NCBI RefSeq assembly: GCF_036002945.1
Contig: NZ_CP108529.1
Span: 8,303,001 to 8,367,000 of the forward strand
DNA length: 64,000 nt
Reading direction: 5' to 3'
Source of the DNA: Streptomyces sp. NBC_01224
Lineage (GTDB): Bacteria > Actinomycetota > Actinomycetes > Streptomycetales > Streptomycetaceae
Below the pieces are notes generated by a model, which was given only the letters and a program-made list of their open reading frames with translations, did no database searches and was not told the origin of the DNA. This document shows, in pieces, positions 45,830 to 54,647 of this stretch; positions within the stretch are counted from its first letter, which is position 1, and each line of letters starts with the position of its first letter. A program made the position numbers and the translations under genes.

Positions 45830-46900
45830 TCATCCGTACCGGCTCAGTTCGTGGAAGAAGTCGTCGACGACGTGCAACTCTCCGCGGCGGACCACTTCGG
45901 TGTAGACGTACTTGCCCACCGCGAGATCGAGCACCCCGAGGCCGAAGGGCGAGAACACCACCGGCCGGTCCGCCGGTACCGTCACCCGCCCGGCCATCAC
46001 GTCATCCAGCGTGCCGTGCAGGAAGTCCCGGTTGCCCGTGAGCTGCTCGGCCAGATGCGGCGAGGTGTCGGCCTTCAGGCAGTGCTCGATGTCATCGACG
46101 ACGTTGGTCGAGGCGAGCAGGATCTCCGGCGCGAGGTCGCGCAGCGACACGTGCAGCACCAGCGGATTGTGTGCGAACCACGACAGGTCGCTGACATGCG
46201 GCTGACCGGCGACGGTGGCGAAGACCAGCAGGTCGCTGTTGCGGATCAACTGCTCGGCGCTGTCGTGCACGGTGATCCGGCCGGCGCTGCCCGACTGCTC
46301 CAGGTAGCAACGGAAGCCTGCCGCGCTGTCGGCGGACAGGTCGTGCACGCCGATCTCGTCGAACGACCAGCCGGTGCCGGCCAGGAAGGTGTGGATGTAG
46401 CGGGCGATCAAGCCCACCCCGAAGAACCCGACACGCGTCGGTCGCGGCCGGTCGCGGCTGAGCCAGTCGGCCGCCGACGCCGCCGACGCTGCCGTCCTGG
46501 TGGCGCTGATGATCGAGCTTTCCAGACAGGCGAACGGGTAACCGGTGTCGTGGTCGTTGAGGATCAGCACAGCCGAGGCCCTCGGGATGCCGGCCGTCAC
46601 GTTCTCCGGGAAGCTGGAGATCCACTTCAGGCCGTCCACCCGCACCTCCCCGCCGATCGAGGCGGGCAGCGCGATGATGCGGGAGGACGGGCGGTCGGGG
46701 AAACGCAGGAAGTACGACGGCGGGTTCACCGAATCACCGGCGCCGTGCACCCGGTAGGTGGCCTCCACCAACTCCACGATCTTCTTCTCGCATCCGTGCA
46801 GCGCGCGCTGGACCTGGGCACCGGAGATCACCGCGAACGGTGGCACGGTGATCGGCGCGGCCGTCGCGGACTGTGTTGCGGTGGAACTGATGGTGGTCAT
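45830..46900 (-). CDS. sbnB: SbnB-type ACEGA dehydrogenase, Dap biosynthesis
   Basis: A 356-residue member of the ornithine cyclodeaminase/mu-crystallin family. The Rossmann motif is GFFGVGLIARYIHTFLAG. The N-terminal half has FAVISGAQVQRALHG and GLKWISSFPENV, and the C-terminal half has FSPFGLGVLDLAVGKYVY. SbnB is an NAD+-dependent enzyme that splits ACEGA into alpha-ketoglutarate and L-2,3-diaminopropionate (Dap). Pairing with SbnA two genes' width away makes this assignment far more likely than ornithine cyclodeamination. The ATG at 46900 overlaps the stop of the dioxygenase gene by four bases, so the two are translationally coupled; a 211-base gap separates it from sbnA. Confidence 0.87.
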   Translation of the reverse strand: MTTISSTATQSATAAPITVPPFAVISGAQVQRALHGCEKKIVELVEATYRVHGAGDSVNPPSYFLRFPDRPSSRIIALPASIGGEVRVDGLKWISSFPENVTAGIPRASAVLILNDHDTGYPFACLESSIISATRTAASAASAADWLSRDRPRPTRVGFFGVGLIARYIHTFLAGTGWSFDEIGVHDLSADSAAGFRCYLEQSGSAGRITVHDSAEQLIRNSDLLVFATVAGQPHVSDLSWFAHNPLVLHVSLRDLAPEILLASTNVVDDIEHCLKADTSPHLAEQLTGNRDFLHGTLDDVMAGRVTVPADRPVVFSPFGLGVLDLAVGKYVYTEVVRRGELHVVDDFFHELSRYG

Positions 46901-47901
46901 CCTGCGGTCACCTCGATGGTTGGCGAGCAATCGGCCAGATGCACCGGGTCGGCCATGGCGACGAGCACTTCGCGCGGTCCCTCGAAGGGCTCCCTGCTGT
47001 GCGCGGTGCGGATGTTGTCGACGAGCATCAGGTCGCCGGCCTGCCACGGCTCGCGTGCGGTGTTGGCCTCGTAGACGCTGTTGAGCAGCTGCACGACGTC
47101 CTCGCCGATCGGGTCGCCGTTGCCGAAGCGGGTATTGAACGGCAGCCCGTCGGCGCCGTAGACGTCCACCAGGTACTCGCGCACCTCGGGGGCCATCGTC
47201 CACTCGTTGAGGAACGCAATCTGGTTGAACCAGCAGCGCCGACCGCTGACCGGGTGACGCACCACGGCGCTGCGGCGCTGTCTGGTGCGCAGTCCACCGT
47301 CGGGCTGCCACTCGAACGTGATCGCGTTGGCGCGGCAGTAACTCTCGACGGCACCACGGTCCTCGGTGCCGAACGCTTCGGCGATGGACGCCCCGATCTC
47401 TTCATTGTAACTGCGGTTGAGCAGCCAGCCCTCCCGCTCGAACCGCTCTGTCAACTCGGCGGGCAGCGCGTCGAGCACGGCCGGTGAGTCGGCCACCGCG
47501 GTCGCCCCGCCGTCGGTGGGTGCGCTGAGGCAGGCGAACATCATCAGGCCGGGGAACTCAAGCGTGTAGCTAAGTTCATGGTGCATGCACATTGGCTGGT
47601 TCGGCGGCCATTTCGATGAGGAGTACACGCCGTCGGAGTAGGTCCGTCGGGGCGCGAAGACCTCCTTCTCGGTCATCAGACCGGTGGCCAGCTTCGAGAA
47701 GACGGCGCCGGTCTCGGCCGCATTGCGCAGCCCGAGGCCGCGGACCAGGACCGAACCGTGCTCGGCGACGACAGCGCGCAGCGCGTCCCGGTGCTCGGCC
47801 GCCCAGCTCAGCGCGCCGTCGGTGGCACCGGTCCGCAGCAGCGGAGGTTTGCCGGGTTCCAGTTCCACGTCTTCCAGCGACGCCGTGGGCATGAACGACA
47901 T
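46897..47901 (-). CDS. TauD/SyrP-like Fe(II)/alpha-ketoglutarate dioxygenase
   Basis: A 334-residue non-haem iron oxygenase. The facial triad is visible as His107-x-Glu109 in PMCMHHELSYT and a distal His301 in DNIRTAHSREPFEG, with the 2-oxoglutarate-binding Arg expected about 11 residues further (EGPREVLVAM). The nearest class by motif is the TauD/clavaminate-synthase group that includes SyrP and related beta-hydroxylases, which act on amino acids held on NRPS carrier domains. It is therefore a candidate to hydroxylate Dap, or the precursor, free or carrier-bound. ATGA coupling to sbnB and a 23-base gap after the NRPS gene place it firmly in the operon. An alternative is epoxidation or desaturation, also known in this superfamily. 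Confidence 0.88.
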   Translation of the reverse strand: MSFMPTASLEDVELEPGKPPLLRTGATDGALSWAAEHRDALRAVVAEHGSVLVRGLGLRNAAETGAVFSKLATGLMTEKEVFAPRRTYSDGVYSSSKWPPNQPMCMHHELSYTLEFPGLMMFACLSAPTDGGATAVADSPAVLDALPAELTERFEREGWLLNRSYNEEIGASIAEAFGTEDRGAVESYCRANAITFEWQPDGGLRTRQRRSAVVRHPVSGRRCWFNQIAFLNEWTMAPEVREYLVDVYGADGLPFNTRFGNGDPIGEDVVQLLNSVYEANTAREPWQAGDLMLVDNIRTAHSREPFEGPREVLVAMADPVHLADCSPTIEVTAG

Positions 47902-47924
47902 CTCGATTTCCTTTCAGTTGCCAC

Positions 47925-50900
47925 TCAGAAAGAAGCGAACAAGTCGGCGGCGCGCAGCACGGCCTGTGCCGCCTCGGTCGGACGGGTGTGCAGGAAGTGG
48001 TGGCCGCCGTCGGCGAGCTCGTGCAGGTCGACCTGCTCGGCCAGGAGCTGCCAGTCGCGGTACCGGTGCGGGTACTCCGCTGTGCTCGGGTCGTCGGCGG
48101 CAACGACCACGGTGACCGGAGCGGACAGCTTCGGCGCAGGCGGGCCGTCCAGGGCGTCGGCGAAATAGCGGTGTGCGGACACACAGTCGTGCCGGTAGGC
48201 GGCACCGACGTGCTCGGCGTGCTGCGGGTCCAGCTCAACGAGCTCTGTGTACCCGCCGTCCGCGCTCAGCTCTGCGGCGATCTCGGCGTTGCTCAGCCCG
48301 GTCAGCTCGGTGATGGTGGCGCGCCGGTGGGCGGCGTCGCCGAGCAGCTGCGCGCCGAGGAACACCCGTTGGACGTCCACCCCGCGCTCCTGCAGCTTTC
48401 TGGCCGTCTCGACGGCCAACGCGGTGCCCGAGGAATGGCCCCACAGCAGGACCCTGGTCAGGCCGCGTTGGATGATTTCGACGACGACCTGCTCGACCAC
48501 CTGTGCCATCGGCGTGATCGGCTCGCTTTCGGCGGCCACGTCGTGACCGGGCAGCTCGACGGCGTAGACCGCCGGCCCCCCGCCCGCCAGCGCCCTGGCC
48601 ATCGGCTGGAAGTTCACCGCGTTGCCGCCGGCGTAGGGGAAGCACACCAGGGCAGCGGCCTGCGCACCGTCCGATTCCGACAGTGGCTGAAGCAGCCCGG
48701 AGGGCCGCTCGGACCTGCCGTCGACCGGTCCGGAGCGCCGCTCGGACCTGCCGTCGACCAACCCGGCCAGATCGGCGAGGATCGGGTGACGGGTGACGTC
48801 CTTGAGGGACACCGCACGGTCCAGGGTGATCGCCAGCTTCACTGCCGACAGCGACGTGCCGCCCCGGTCGAAGAAGTGGTCCCGCCGTCCGATCTGGTTC
48901 TGCGGGATGCCGAGCACCTTCGCCCATGCGGCTGCCAACTGCTGTTCGGTCGGCGTATTCGGCGCGCGGTAGTCGTCCTGGACGACGTCGAGTTCTTCGG
49001 CGAGCGCCCGCAAAGTTTTCCTGTCGATCTTGCTGTTGGCCGTCAGCGGCAGATTTTCCCGCCAGTGGAAGGCCGACGGGACCATGTACTCGGGCAGCGA
49101 CTCACCGAGCCGGTCCAGCAGGACGTCGGCATCGAGTGGCTGCAGACCGGAGTAGAACGCCACCAGGTGTTTGCTCTGGTCGGCCCGCTCGGTGACCACC
49201 ACTGCACCGTCGCGAACGCCGGGCACTCGCACCAGGGTGTTCTCGATCTCGCCGATCTCGATCCGGAAGCCACGAATCTTCACCTGGGTGTCCCGGCGTC
49301 CGAGGAACTCCAGCTTGCCCTCGGGCTGCCAGCGGCCGTAGTCGCCGCCCCGGTAGAGCCGGGCGCCCTCACGGTGCGGATCGGCCAGGTAGGCCTGCCG
49401 GGTGCGCTCGGGGTCGTTGACGTATCCGCGGCCGACGCAGACGCCGGAGAAGACGATCAGACCGGGTGCACCGAGCGGCACCGGGGTCAGGTGCTCATCG
49501 ACGACATAGACGTGCACGTTGTTGACCGGGGGACCCAGCGGGACCCCGTCCCCGTCCGGCACGTGGTCCATGACCTCGTGGTTGGTGTCGTCCGAAGTCT
49601 CGGTCAGCCCATAGGCGTTGACCAGCTTGATCCCGGGCTGGGCGGCGAACCAGCGCTGCGTGAGCTCCTTCTTCAGCGCCTCGCCGGTGACCGACACGCA
49701 GCGCAGGTCCGGCAGCTCGCGGGGGTACTGCTGCAGACAGGACACGACGACGTCCAGGTAGGAGGGTACGACCTGGAGGACGGCGACCCGGCCGTCAACG
49801 ATCTTGTCGACGAATTGCTGGACGTCCAGGATCACTTCCTGCTCCACCAGCAGGGTCCGCCCCCCGACGAGGAGCCCGGACACCAATTGCCACAGCGAGA
49901 TGTCGAAGCACTGGGGTGCGGTCTGGGCGACCACCTGTCCCTCGCTGATCTCGAGGTCATCGATCTTGGCGTAGAGGTGGTTGAGCATGCCCGCGTGCTC
50001 GCACATCGCGCCCTTGGGCTCACCTGTGGAGCCGGAGGTGAAATAGATGTAGGCGAGCTGGTCCGGTGCGACGCGGAGGCCCAGATCGTCGTCGGCATGG
50101 TCTTCCTCGTAGGCTGCGCCGACGAATAGCTTCCGGACCCCGGACAGCGAGTCGAGGGCCTGGTCGAGCGTGGAGGTGCTGCCGGGTTCGGTCAGCACGA
50201 GCCCGCATGCGGCACGGGAGAGCATGGCCGCGAGGCGATCGGCCGGGAAGGTCGGCTCGATGGGCAGGTACACGCCGCCGGCCTTGAAGACCGCGAGGAC
50301 GGCGGCCATCCAGTCCAGGTTGCGCTCCGTCACCACCGCGACCACACCCTCGGGGCGCAGCCCCCGCGCCAGCAGGGCTCGTCCCAACCGGTTGGCACGC
50401 GCGTTGAGTTCCCGATAGGTCAGCTGCCGTTCCCCATGCACCGCCGCGATGGCGTCCGGGTGTGCCGCCACCCGCTGCTCGAACAGCTCGTGGAACCGGC
50501 GGTCCGGCAGCTCCCGGCGCGGACCGGCGAGCCCTTCGAGCTGGAAGCGGATTTCCTCGGCGGAGAGCAGGCTCTGCCGCCCGTGCTCGGCGTCGGGATC
50601 GGCGGCGATCAGCGCAAGTGCGGTCAGGTGGTAACCGGCGATTCTGACGGCGCAGTCCGCGTCGAGTGCGTCGGTCCGGTACCGCAGCCGCAGCACGAGG
50701 CGGCCTTCGCGTTGCGAAGAACCCACCCACAGCACGGTGTCACCGGCGAGTTCGCCACCCAAGCCGTGCGGATCGAAAACGGCCTCGATCGACGGTTCGG
50801 CCAGACCCAGCTCGCGCCTGAGCTCATCGACCGGAAAGTCCTTGTGCAACAGCAGATCGGACGCGACTCGATGGGTGTTCAGCAACAGCGTCCGCCACGA

Positions 50901-51212
50901 GTCGGGTTCGGTCGTCAGTCGGCAGGGCAGCAGCGGGCCGCCCTCCGCAGTGACGTAGCCGGTCGCGACCTCGTGCTCGCCGGACAGCGCGGCGAGCACC
51001 TTGGCGTGCGCGGCCAGCAGCACCGAGTCGAGCGGCACGGCCAGGTCCTCGGTCAACCGGCCCAACGCCGCCACGACGTCGTCCGGGACCGTCGCCTCGT
51101 GTTCGCCGACGCCCGTCACCGGTTCGAGCGTCCACCGCGGGATTGCGGTGAATCCACCGGCGACGAGCACAGCGCGCCAGAACTCCCGGTCGGCCTGCAC
51201 TTGCATTTCCAT
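47925..51212 (-). CDS. NRPS: partial condensation lobe, adenylation, carrier, thioesterase
   Basis: A 1,095-residue single-module synthetase. Residues 1-215 look like only the second lobe of a condensation domain (ending in a TALALIAADPDAE helix); no HHxxxDG is present. Adenylation (about 240-735) has YFTSGSTGEPKGAMCEH, NAYGLTETSDD, YRGGDYGRW, GRRDTQVKIRGFRIE and NSKIDRKTL. By eye the specificity positions are D I W Q S T A D D plus the Lys. The carrier site is RGGTSLSA (about 790). The C-terminal thioesterase has CFPYAGGNA, nucleophile GHSSGTA and His in GGHHFLH, more like a stand-alone type II thioesterase than a release domain. I use the ATG at 51212, preceded by GGAGAGAG; an ATG at 51230 lacks a binding site. 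With SbnA/SbnB beside it, Dap is the likely substrate. Confidence 0.9.
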   Translation of the reverse strand: MEMQVQADREFWRAVLVAGGFTAIPRWTLEPVTGVGEHEATVPDDVVAALGRLTEDLAVPLDSVLLAAHAKVLAALSGEHEVATGYVTAEGGPLLPCRLTTEPDSWRTLLLNTHRVASDLLLHKDFPVDELRRELGLAEPSIEAVFDPHGLGGELAGDTVLWVGSSQREGRLVLRLRYRTDALDADCAVRIAGYHLTALALIAADPDAEHGRQSLLSAEEIRFQLEGLAGPRRELPDRRFHELFEQRVAAHPDAIAAVHGERQLTYRELNARANRLGRALLARGLRPEGVVAVVTERNLDWMAAVLAVFKAGGVYLPIEPTFPADRLAAMLSRAACGLVLTEPGSTSTLDQALDSLSGVRKLFVGAAYEEDHADDDLGLRVAPDQLAYIYFTSGSTGEPKGAMCEHAGMLNHLYAKIDDLEISEGQVVAQTAPQCFDISLWQLVSGLLVGGRTLLVEQEVILDVQQFVDKIVDGRVAVLQVVPSYLDVVVSCLQQYPRELPDLRCVSVTGEALKKELTQRWFAAQPGIKLVNAYGLTETSDDTNHEVMDHVPDGDGVPLGPPVNNVHVYVVDEHLTPVPLGAPGLIVFSGVCVGRGYVNDPERTRQAYLADPHREGARLYRGGDYGRWQPEGKLEFLGRRDTQVKIRGFRIEIGEIENTLVRVPGVRDGAVVVTERADQSKHLVAFYSGLQPLDADVLLDRLGESLPEYMVPSAFHWRENLPLTANSKIDRKTLRALAEELDVVQDDYRAPNTPTEQQLAAAWAKVLGIPQNQIGRRDHFFDRGGTSLSAVKLAITLDRAVSLKDVTRHPILADLAGLVDGRSERRSGPVDGRSERPSGLLQPLSESDGAQAAALVCFPYAGGNAVNFQPMARALAGGGPAVYAVELPGHDVAAESEPITPMAQVVEQVVVEIIQRGLTRVLLWGHSSGTALAVETARKLQERGVDVQRVFLGAQLLGDAAHRRATITELTGLSNAEIAAELSADGGYTELVELDPQHAEHVGAAYRHDCVSAHRYFADALDGPPAPKLSAPVTVVVAADDPSTAEYPHRYRDWQLLAEQVDLHELADGGHHFLHTRPTEAAQAVLRAADLFASF

Positions 51213-51274
51213 CTCGTCGTCTCTCTCCATTCACTGTCGCGACTGTGCTGTCCAGCGCCGACAGGGCGGCGCTG

Positions 51275-53809
51275 CTACCTCTTCCGCGTCAGTGCCTCGG
51301 GCTGATAAGGGGCTTCTCGCGTTTCCGTGGCGGGGTTTCCTCCCCAGCGTGCGTGCTGTGGGACTTCCTCGCCCTTCATGAGAAAGGAGTCGGGGGCGAG
51401 CACCGCGCCGTCGCCCATCGTCACGCCGTAATGGACGTGGGATCCCACACCGAGGGTGCAGCCGACGCCGAGGGTGCTGCGATCGGACTTGAAGGTGCCG
51501 TCCTCCTGCGAGTGACACTGGATCTTGCTTCCCGCATTGAGCGTGCAGTCGTCCCCGATGGTGGTGAGCGTCCGCTCCGTCAGATAGCAGCCGTCGTCGA
51601 AAACCCTGCTGCCGATACGAACACCCAGCATCCGCCAGATCACGTTCTTGAAAGGGGTGCCGTTGAATACGTTGAGGTACGTGTCAGGCACCTTCCAGAG
51701 GCGCTCGTGCCACCAGAAGTACGGGTCGTAGATGGAACACAACTGCGGTCGCAGCGCACGGAATGCCGCGATGCCGCGCTCCACCAGTACAAAGTAGACG
51801 GCGGTGAACCCAAGGCTGAACACCAGGAACGCGGCGATCAGCACGTGCCCGTAAGTACCGTACAGATCGACGTTCGCCAGGCCGATCACCGTGAGCACGA
51901 AGAAATGCAGCCAGCGCACGAGCAGGAAGAAGACCATCGAGCGGATGTTGTAGCGGTTCTTTGCGGCGAGGCTGCTGTGCAACTCGTCGCCGGTCCGGAG
52001 ATGGTCGAACCGGGAGTCGCGCTCGACCGACCGGGGAATCTCGAAGCACGGCGAGCCGAGCAGGCCCACGCCCTCGCGAACCTCACCGTCGAGCGGAACC
52101 ATCACCTTCGTCGCGAGGAGGCAGTTCTCGCCCGTCCTGGCTCCTGAGGGAAAGGCGATGTTGTTCCCGATGAAGTTGTGTGGCCCGATCGAGGCCCGGG
52201 ACACCCGGAAGGACGTACTCGAAAAGTCGGCATTGACGATGGAGAGCCCGTCGGCGACCATCGTTCCGCTGCCGACAGAGCACAGGTACGGGGTCTCGTG
52301 CTGCACTTCCGTGCCGAAGTTCGACCCGGTCTGCTCGACCCGGGACAAGTCGTATCCGAGGCCGCGCAAATAGTGGACGATGCAGGAGCTGTCACCGAAC
52401 AGCCATTTGAAAAACTTGATGTTGGTCATGCGCCCGATCGCCCGGTGTGCCGAGTAATGCAACCCGTACAGCGGATAGACCTTGTCCGGTTTGACGACCA
52501 GGTTCAGCAGCCGTGGAACAGTGAACAGTACGGCCAGGCCCACGACGACGAAGCCGAAGAACAGCACGAAGGAAAGGATCAGCGCGTCGATGTAGAGGTC
52601 CGGAGATGTGAACCCGACCGTGCCCGGGCCCAGCCGGTTGTGCAGCGCCGGAACCAGGGTAAACAGCATGTACGTGCCCCCGACGGCCAGCGGCACGTAG
52701 AGGAAGAACAGCTGAAGCACGGTGACGAGGCCGAAGCCGGCCCGGCGCAGCGTGCCGCACTCGGCCGGCCCGATCCTCAGGTAGTCATGCTCCGTGAGCT
52801 GTGCCGGGGATCCGTGCCAGCGCTGGCCGTCCGGGACCACCTGGCCGCTGTACAGCGTGGACGTGTGGCCGAGTTGCGCCCCGTCGCCCATCGACGTGTC
52901 GATGTCGAGCACGGTCTTCTCGCCGATGAACACGTCCCGGCCAAGGGTGATTCGGCCGGTCTGGATACGGCCGGCGTGCGCCCGGTAGCAGAGGAAGAAC
53001 GAGTCTTTGCGGATCACCGTGCCTGCGCCGATCGTGAGCAGGTCGGGGCAGGCCGGAACGTTGCGGGAGAGGATCGTGACTCCCTTGCCGATCCGTGCGC
53101 CCAGGGCTCGCAGGTACAGCACGTACAGGGGATTGCCGACGAAGAAAATCATCGGATTGGCGTGGATCAGCACCTTGACGGTCCAGAAGCGCAGATACGT
53201 CAGGCCCCAGACCGGGAACTCGCGCGATTTCCACCGGCCGACGAGGAGCCATTTGGCCACGATCGGGAAGGTGCACAGACCGACGAAGCCGACGCCGCCG
53301 AAGACGAACGATCGCAGGTAGATGCCGATCAAATCCGAGCCGGCGGAGACCCATGCATAGCCCAGGTCGGCAACAAGTCCGGCGAGGAACGAATATCCCA
53401 GGAAAAGCAGGAACTGCAGCGTTCCGCACAGGGCGTACTGCACCGTGCCGGCCGGAGTCACCATTTCGGCCGGTGCCGGGACCGACGACTTGGCAGGGGC
53501 GGGCGCGGCGTCCGCGAGCCCCGTCGCCAGGCTTCGGATCGTCGGGTGCCGGTAGATGTCCTTCATCGAAGCCGATGGGAGGTCCGCCCGCTTCCTGACC
53601 CGTGCGCAGAAATGGGCCATCACCAACGAATTGGCGCCGAGGTCGTCGAAGAAGTTGCTGTCGACCGACACCTGTTCGACACACATGACGTCAGCCAGCA
53701 CCTTGGCGAGGTCTGTCTCGATGCCGGTCCCCGGGTCGGAGTACCTGCGCGTGTTGATCGCAGATTCATCCGGCCCGGACATCAAGACCTCGACGGATTT
53801 CTCCTCCAT
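51275..53809 (-). CDS. Carrier-domain membrane protein with three acetyltransferase-like beta-helix domains (Pls-like, lacking the A domain)
   Basis: An 844-residue protein. A carrier domain fills residues 30-112, with the phosphopantetheine Ser61 in DDLGANSLVM. Six or so membrane helices are grouped as pairs (about 128-197, 355-435 and 625-685). Between and after them are three soluble left-handed beta-helix (hexapeptide) domains; examples are IGKGVTILSRNV, RASIGPHNFIGNNIAF and RSTLGVGCTLGVGSHVHYGV. This is the layout of epsilon-poly-lysine synthetase (Pls) downstream of its adenylation domain. In Pls the membrane-embedded tandem C domains link amino acids iteratively. Here the adenylation domain is missing, so the next gene's A domain must supply the aminoacyl group in trans. 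The ATG follows AAGGAG. It is the first gene of the Dap operon. Confidence 0.88.
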   Translation of the reverse strand: MEEKSVEVLMSGPDESAINTRRYSDPGTGIETDLAKVLADVMCVEQVSVDSNFFDDLGANSLVMAHFCARVRKRADLPSASMKDIYRHPTIRSLATGLADAAPAPAKSSVPAPAEMVTPAGTVQYALCGTLQFLLFLGYSFLAGLVADLGYAWVSAGSDLIGIYLRSFVFGGVGFVGLCTFPIVAKWLLVGRWKSREFPVWGLTYLRFWTVKVLIHANPMIFFVGNPLYVLYLRALGARIGKGVTILSRNVPACPDLLTIGAGTVIRKDSFFLCYRAHAGRIQTGRITLGRDVFIGEKTVLDIDTSMGDGAQLGHTSTLYSGQVVPDGQRWHGSPAQLTEHDYLRIGPAECGTLRRAGFGLVTVLQLFFLYVPLAVGGTYMLFTLVPALHNRLGPGTVGFTSPDLYIDALILSFVLFFGFVVVGLAVLFTVPRLLNLVVKPDKVYPLYGLHYSAHRAIGRMTNIKFFKWLFGDSSCIVHYLRGLGYDLSRVEQTGSNFGTEVQHETPYLCSVGSGTMVADGLSIVNADFSSTSFRVSRASIGPHNFIGNNIAFPSGARTGENCLLATKVMVPLDGEVREGVGLLGSPCFEIPRSVERDSRFDHLRTGDELHSSLAAKNRYNIRSMVFFLLVRWLHFFVLTVIGLANVDLYGTYGHVLIAAFLVFSLGFTAVYFVLVERGIAAFRALRPQLCSIYDPYFWWHERLWKVPDTYLNVFNGTPFKNVIWRMLGVRIGSRVFDDGCYLTERTLTTIGDDCTLNAGSKIQCHSQEDGTFKSDRSTLGVGCTLGVGSHVHYGVTMGDGAVLAPDSFLMKGEEVPQHARWGGNPATETREAPYQPEALTRKR

Positions 53810-54089
53810 GCGGGCTCCTTGAAGCGAACTTTCGAGTGCCGTCGGCCATTACGGTCGGCGCCCCGTACTCGCGCTTTTTCGGTGGCCGGAGCGAGTAGTC
53901 CGGAAGTCACGAGGCCGGGATCCGTTGTCCGATTCCCAAACCGTCGCCTTAGTCTCAACTGTCCACCGTCGGGTTGCCACCCGAACATCCGCCAAAAGAG
54001 GGGGACCGGTTCGCGGGGGCGCGTGGATATGGCCAAGGCGGTCGGGAGCGATGCTGAATGCGCCCGCCTTCTCCGGACGGGCGCCGCCT
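53810..54089. promoter_or_regulatory. Upstream region of the Dap operon
   Basis: Expected to hold the operon promoter. The only dyad I noticed is TACTCGC (53866-53872) with GCGAGTA (53891-53897), an 18-base gap between arms, 57 bases before the start codon, a plausible but unproven operator. No iron-box (DmdR1/IdeR-type) palindrome is seen, which argues against a siderophore role. No pathway regulator gene adjoins. Confidence 0.35.
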
Positions 54090-54602
54090 TGTGGACGGGC
54101 GTGACCGTCCGGGTCAGCGATCGGCCCGTAGCGCCGCGTCGTACGGAGACGACTTCGGCTGTGATGGAGAACGCGGTGTCCTCCGGGGTGACGGCGCCCA
54201 GGTCGAGGCCGATCGGGTGGTGCAGGCAGGCGAGCAGGTTCGCGTACAGGCGTTGGTGAAGGTGGCGCGGGCATCGCACACGGTGACGTGGAACCCCGGG
54301 AATCGGTCGGCCCCGGAGAACGAGGTGGCATGGTCCCGCGCGCGGAAGATCGGCTGTCGGGGTGGTGCCGTCCAAGGTTCGGGACCGGGCGGACGGGGTG
54401 TTCTCGTGAACACGACCTCCAGGTCCGGCCCGTGGTTCGCGCTCTCGGCGCGGCCGCTGCCGAGCACAGTACTGTCGGCGCGCGCGGCGAGGGTTGTCCC
54501 GACCTGGGCTGGCGCATTGCCGCGTACGGCGACAGAGCCGGCCATGGCGAAGGGATCGCCGTGGTTCCGGCGGCACAGCAGCTCTGCCGCCAGGTCGCGC
54601 AA
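54090..54602 (-). pseudogene. XdhC-family pseudogene
   Basis: Begins as a proper XdhC (MRDLAAELLCRR, then FAMAGSVAVRGNAPAQVGT and TVLGSG). It loses large parts of the middle, continues with ADRFPGFHVTVCDARATFTN and ends in another frame with IGLDLGAVTPEDTAFSITAE. XdhC inserts and protects the molybdenum cofactor of xanthine dehydrogenase. At least two deletions and a frameshift make it non-functional. It is the downstream member of the decayed xdh operon. Confidence 0.78.
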
Positions 54603-54647
54603 GGGTTGCCTCCTCAGCAGTGGGTGTACAGCGGCTGACGGCCCGGG

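Noticed and set aside
45830-46900. Ornithine cyclodeaminase
   Set aside because: The family is shared, but the pairing with an SbnA-type enzyme in an NRPS operon makes ACEGA dehydrogenase the better call.
47988-50129. A 713-codon plus-strand frame opposite the NRPS gene
   Set aside because: Mirror of the high-GC NRPS coding sequence; repetitive Gly/Val/Asp/Arg content, no motif.
50436-51305. Plus-strand frame over the start of the NRPS and the gap to the Pls-like gene
   Set aside because: Antisense to a clear coding region and without motifs.
44542-53809. Siderophore (staphyloferrin B-like) cluster because of SbnA/SbnB
   Set aside because: No IucA/IucC-type synthetase, citrate synthase, decarboxylase, siderophore exporter or iron-regulated palindrome is present; the synthetase genes point to a peptide or polymer.
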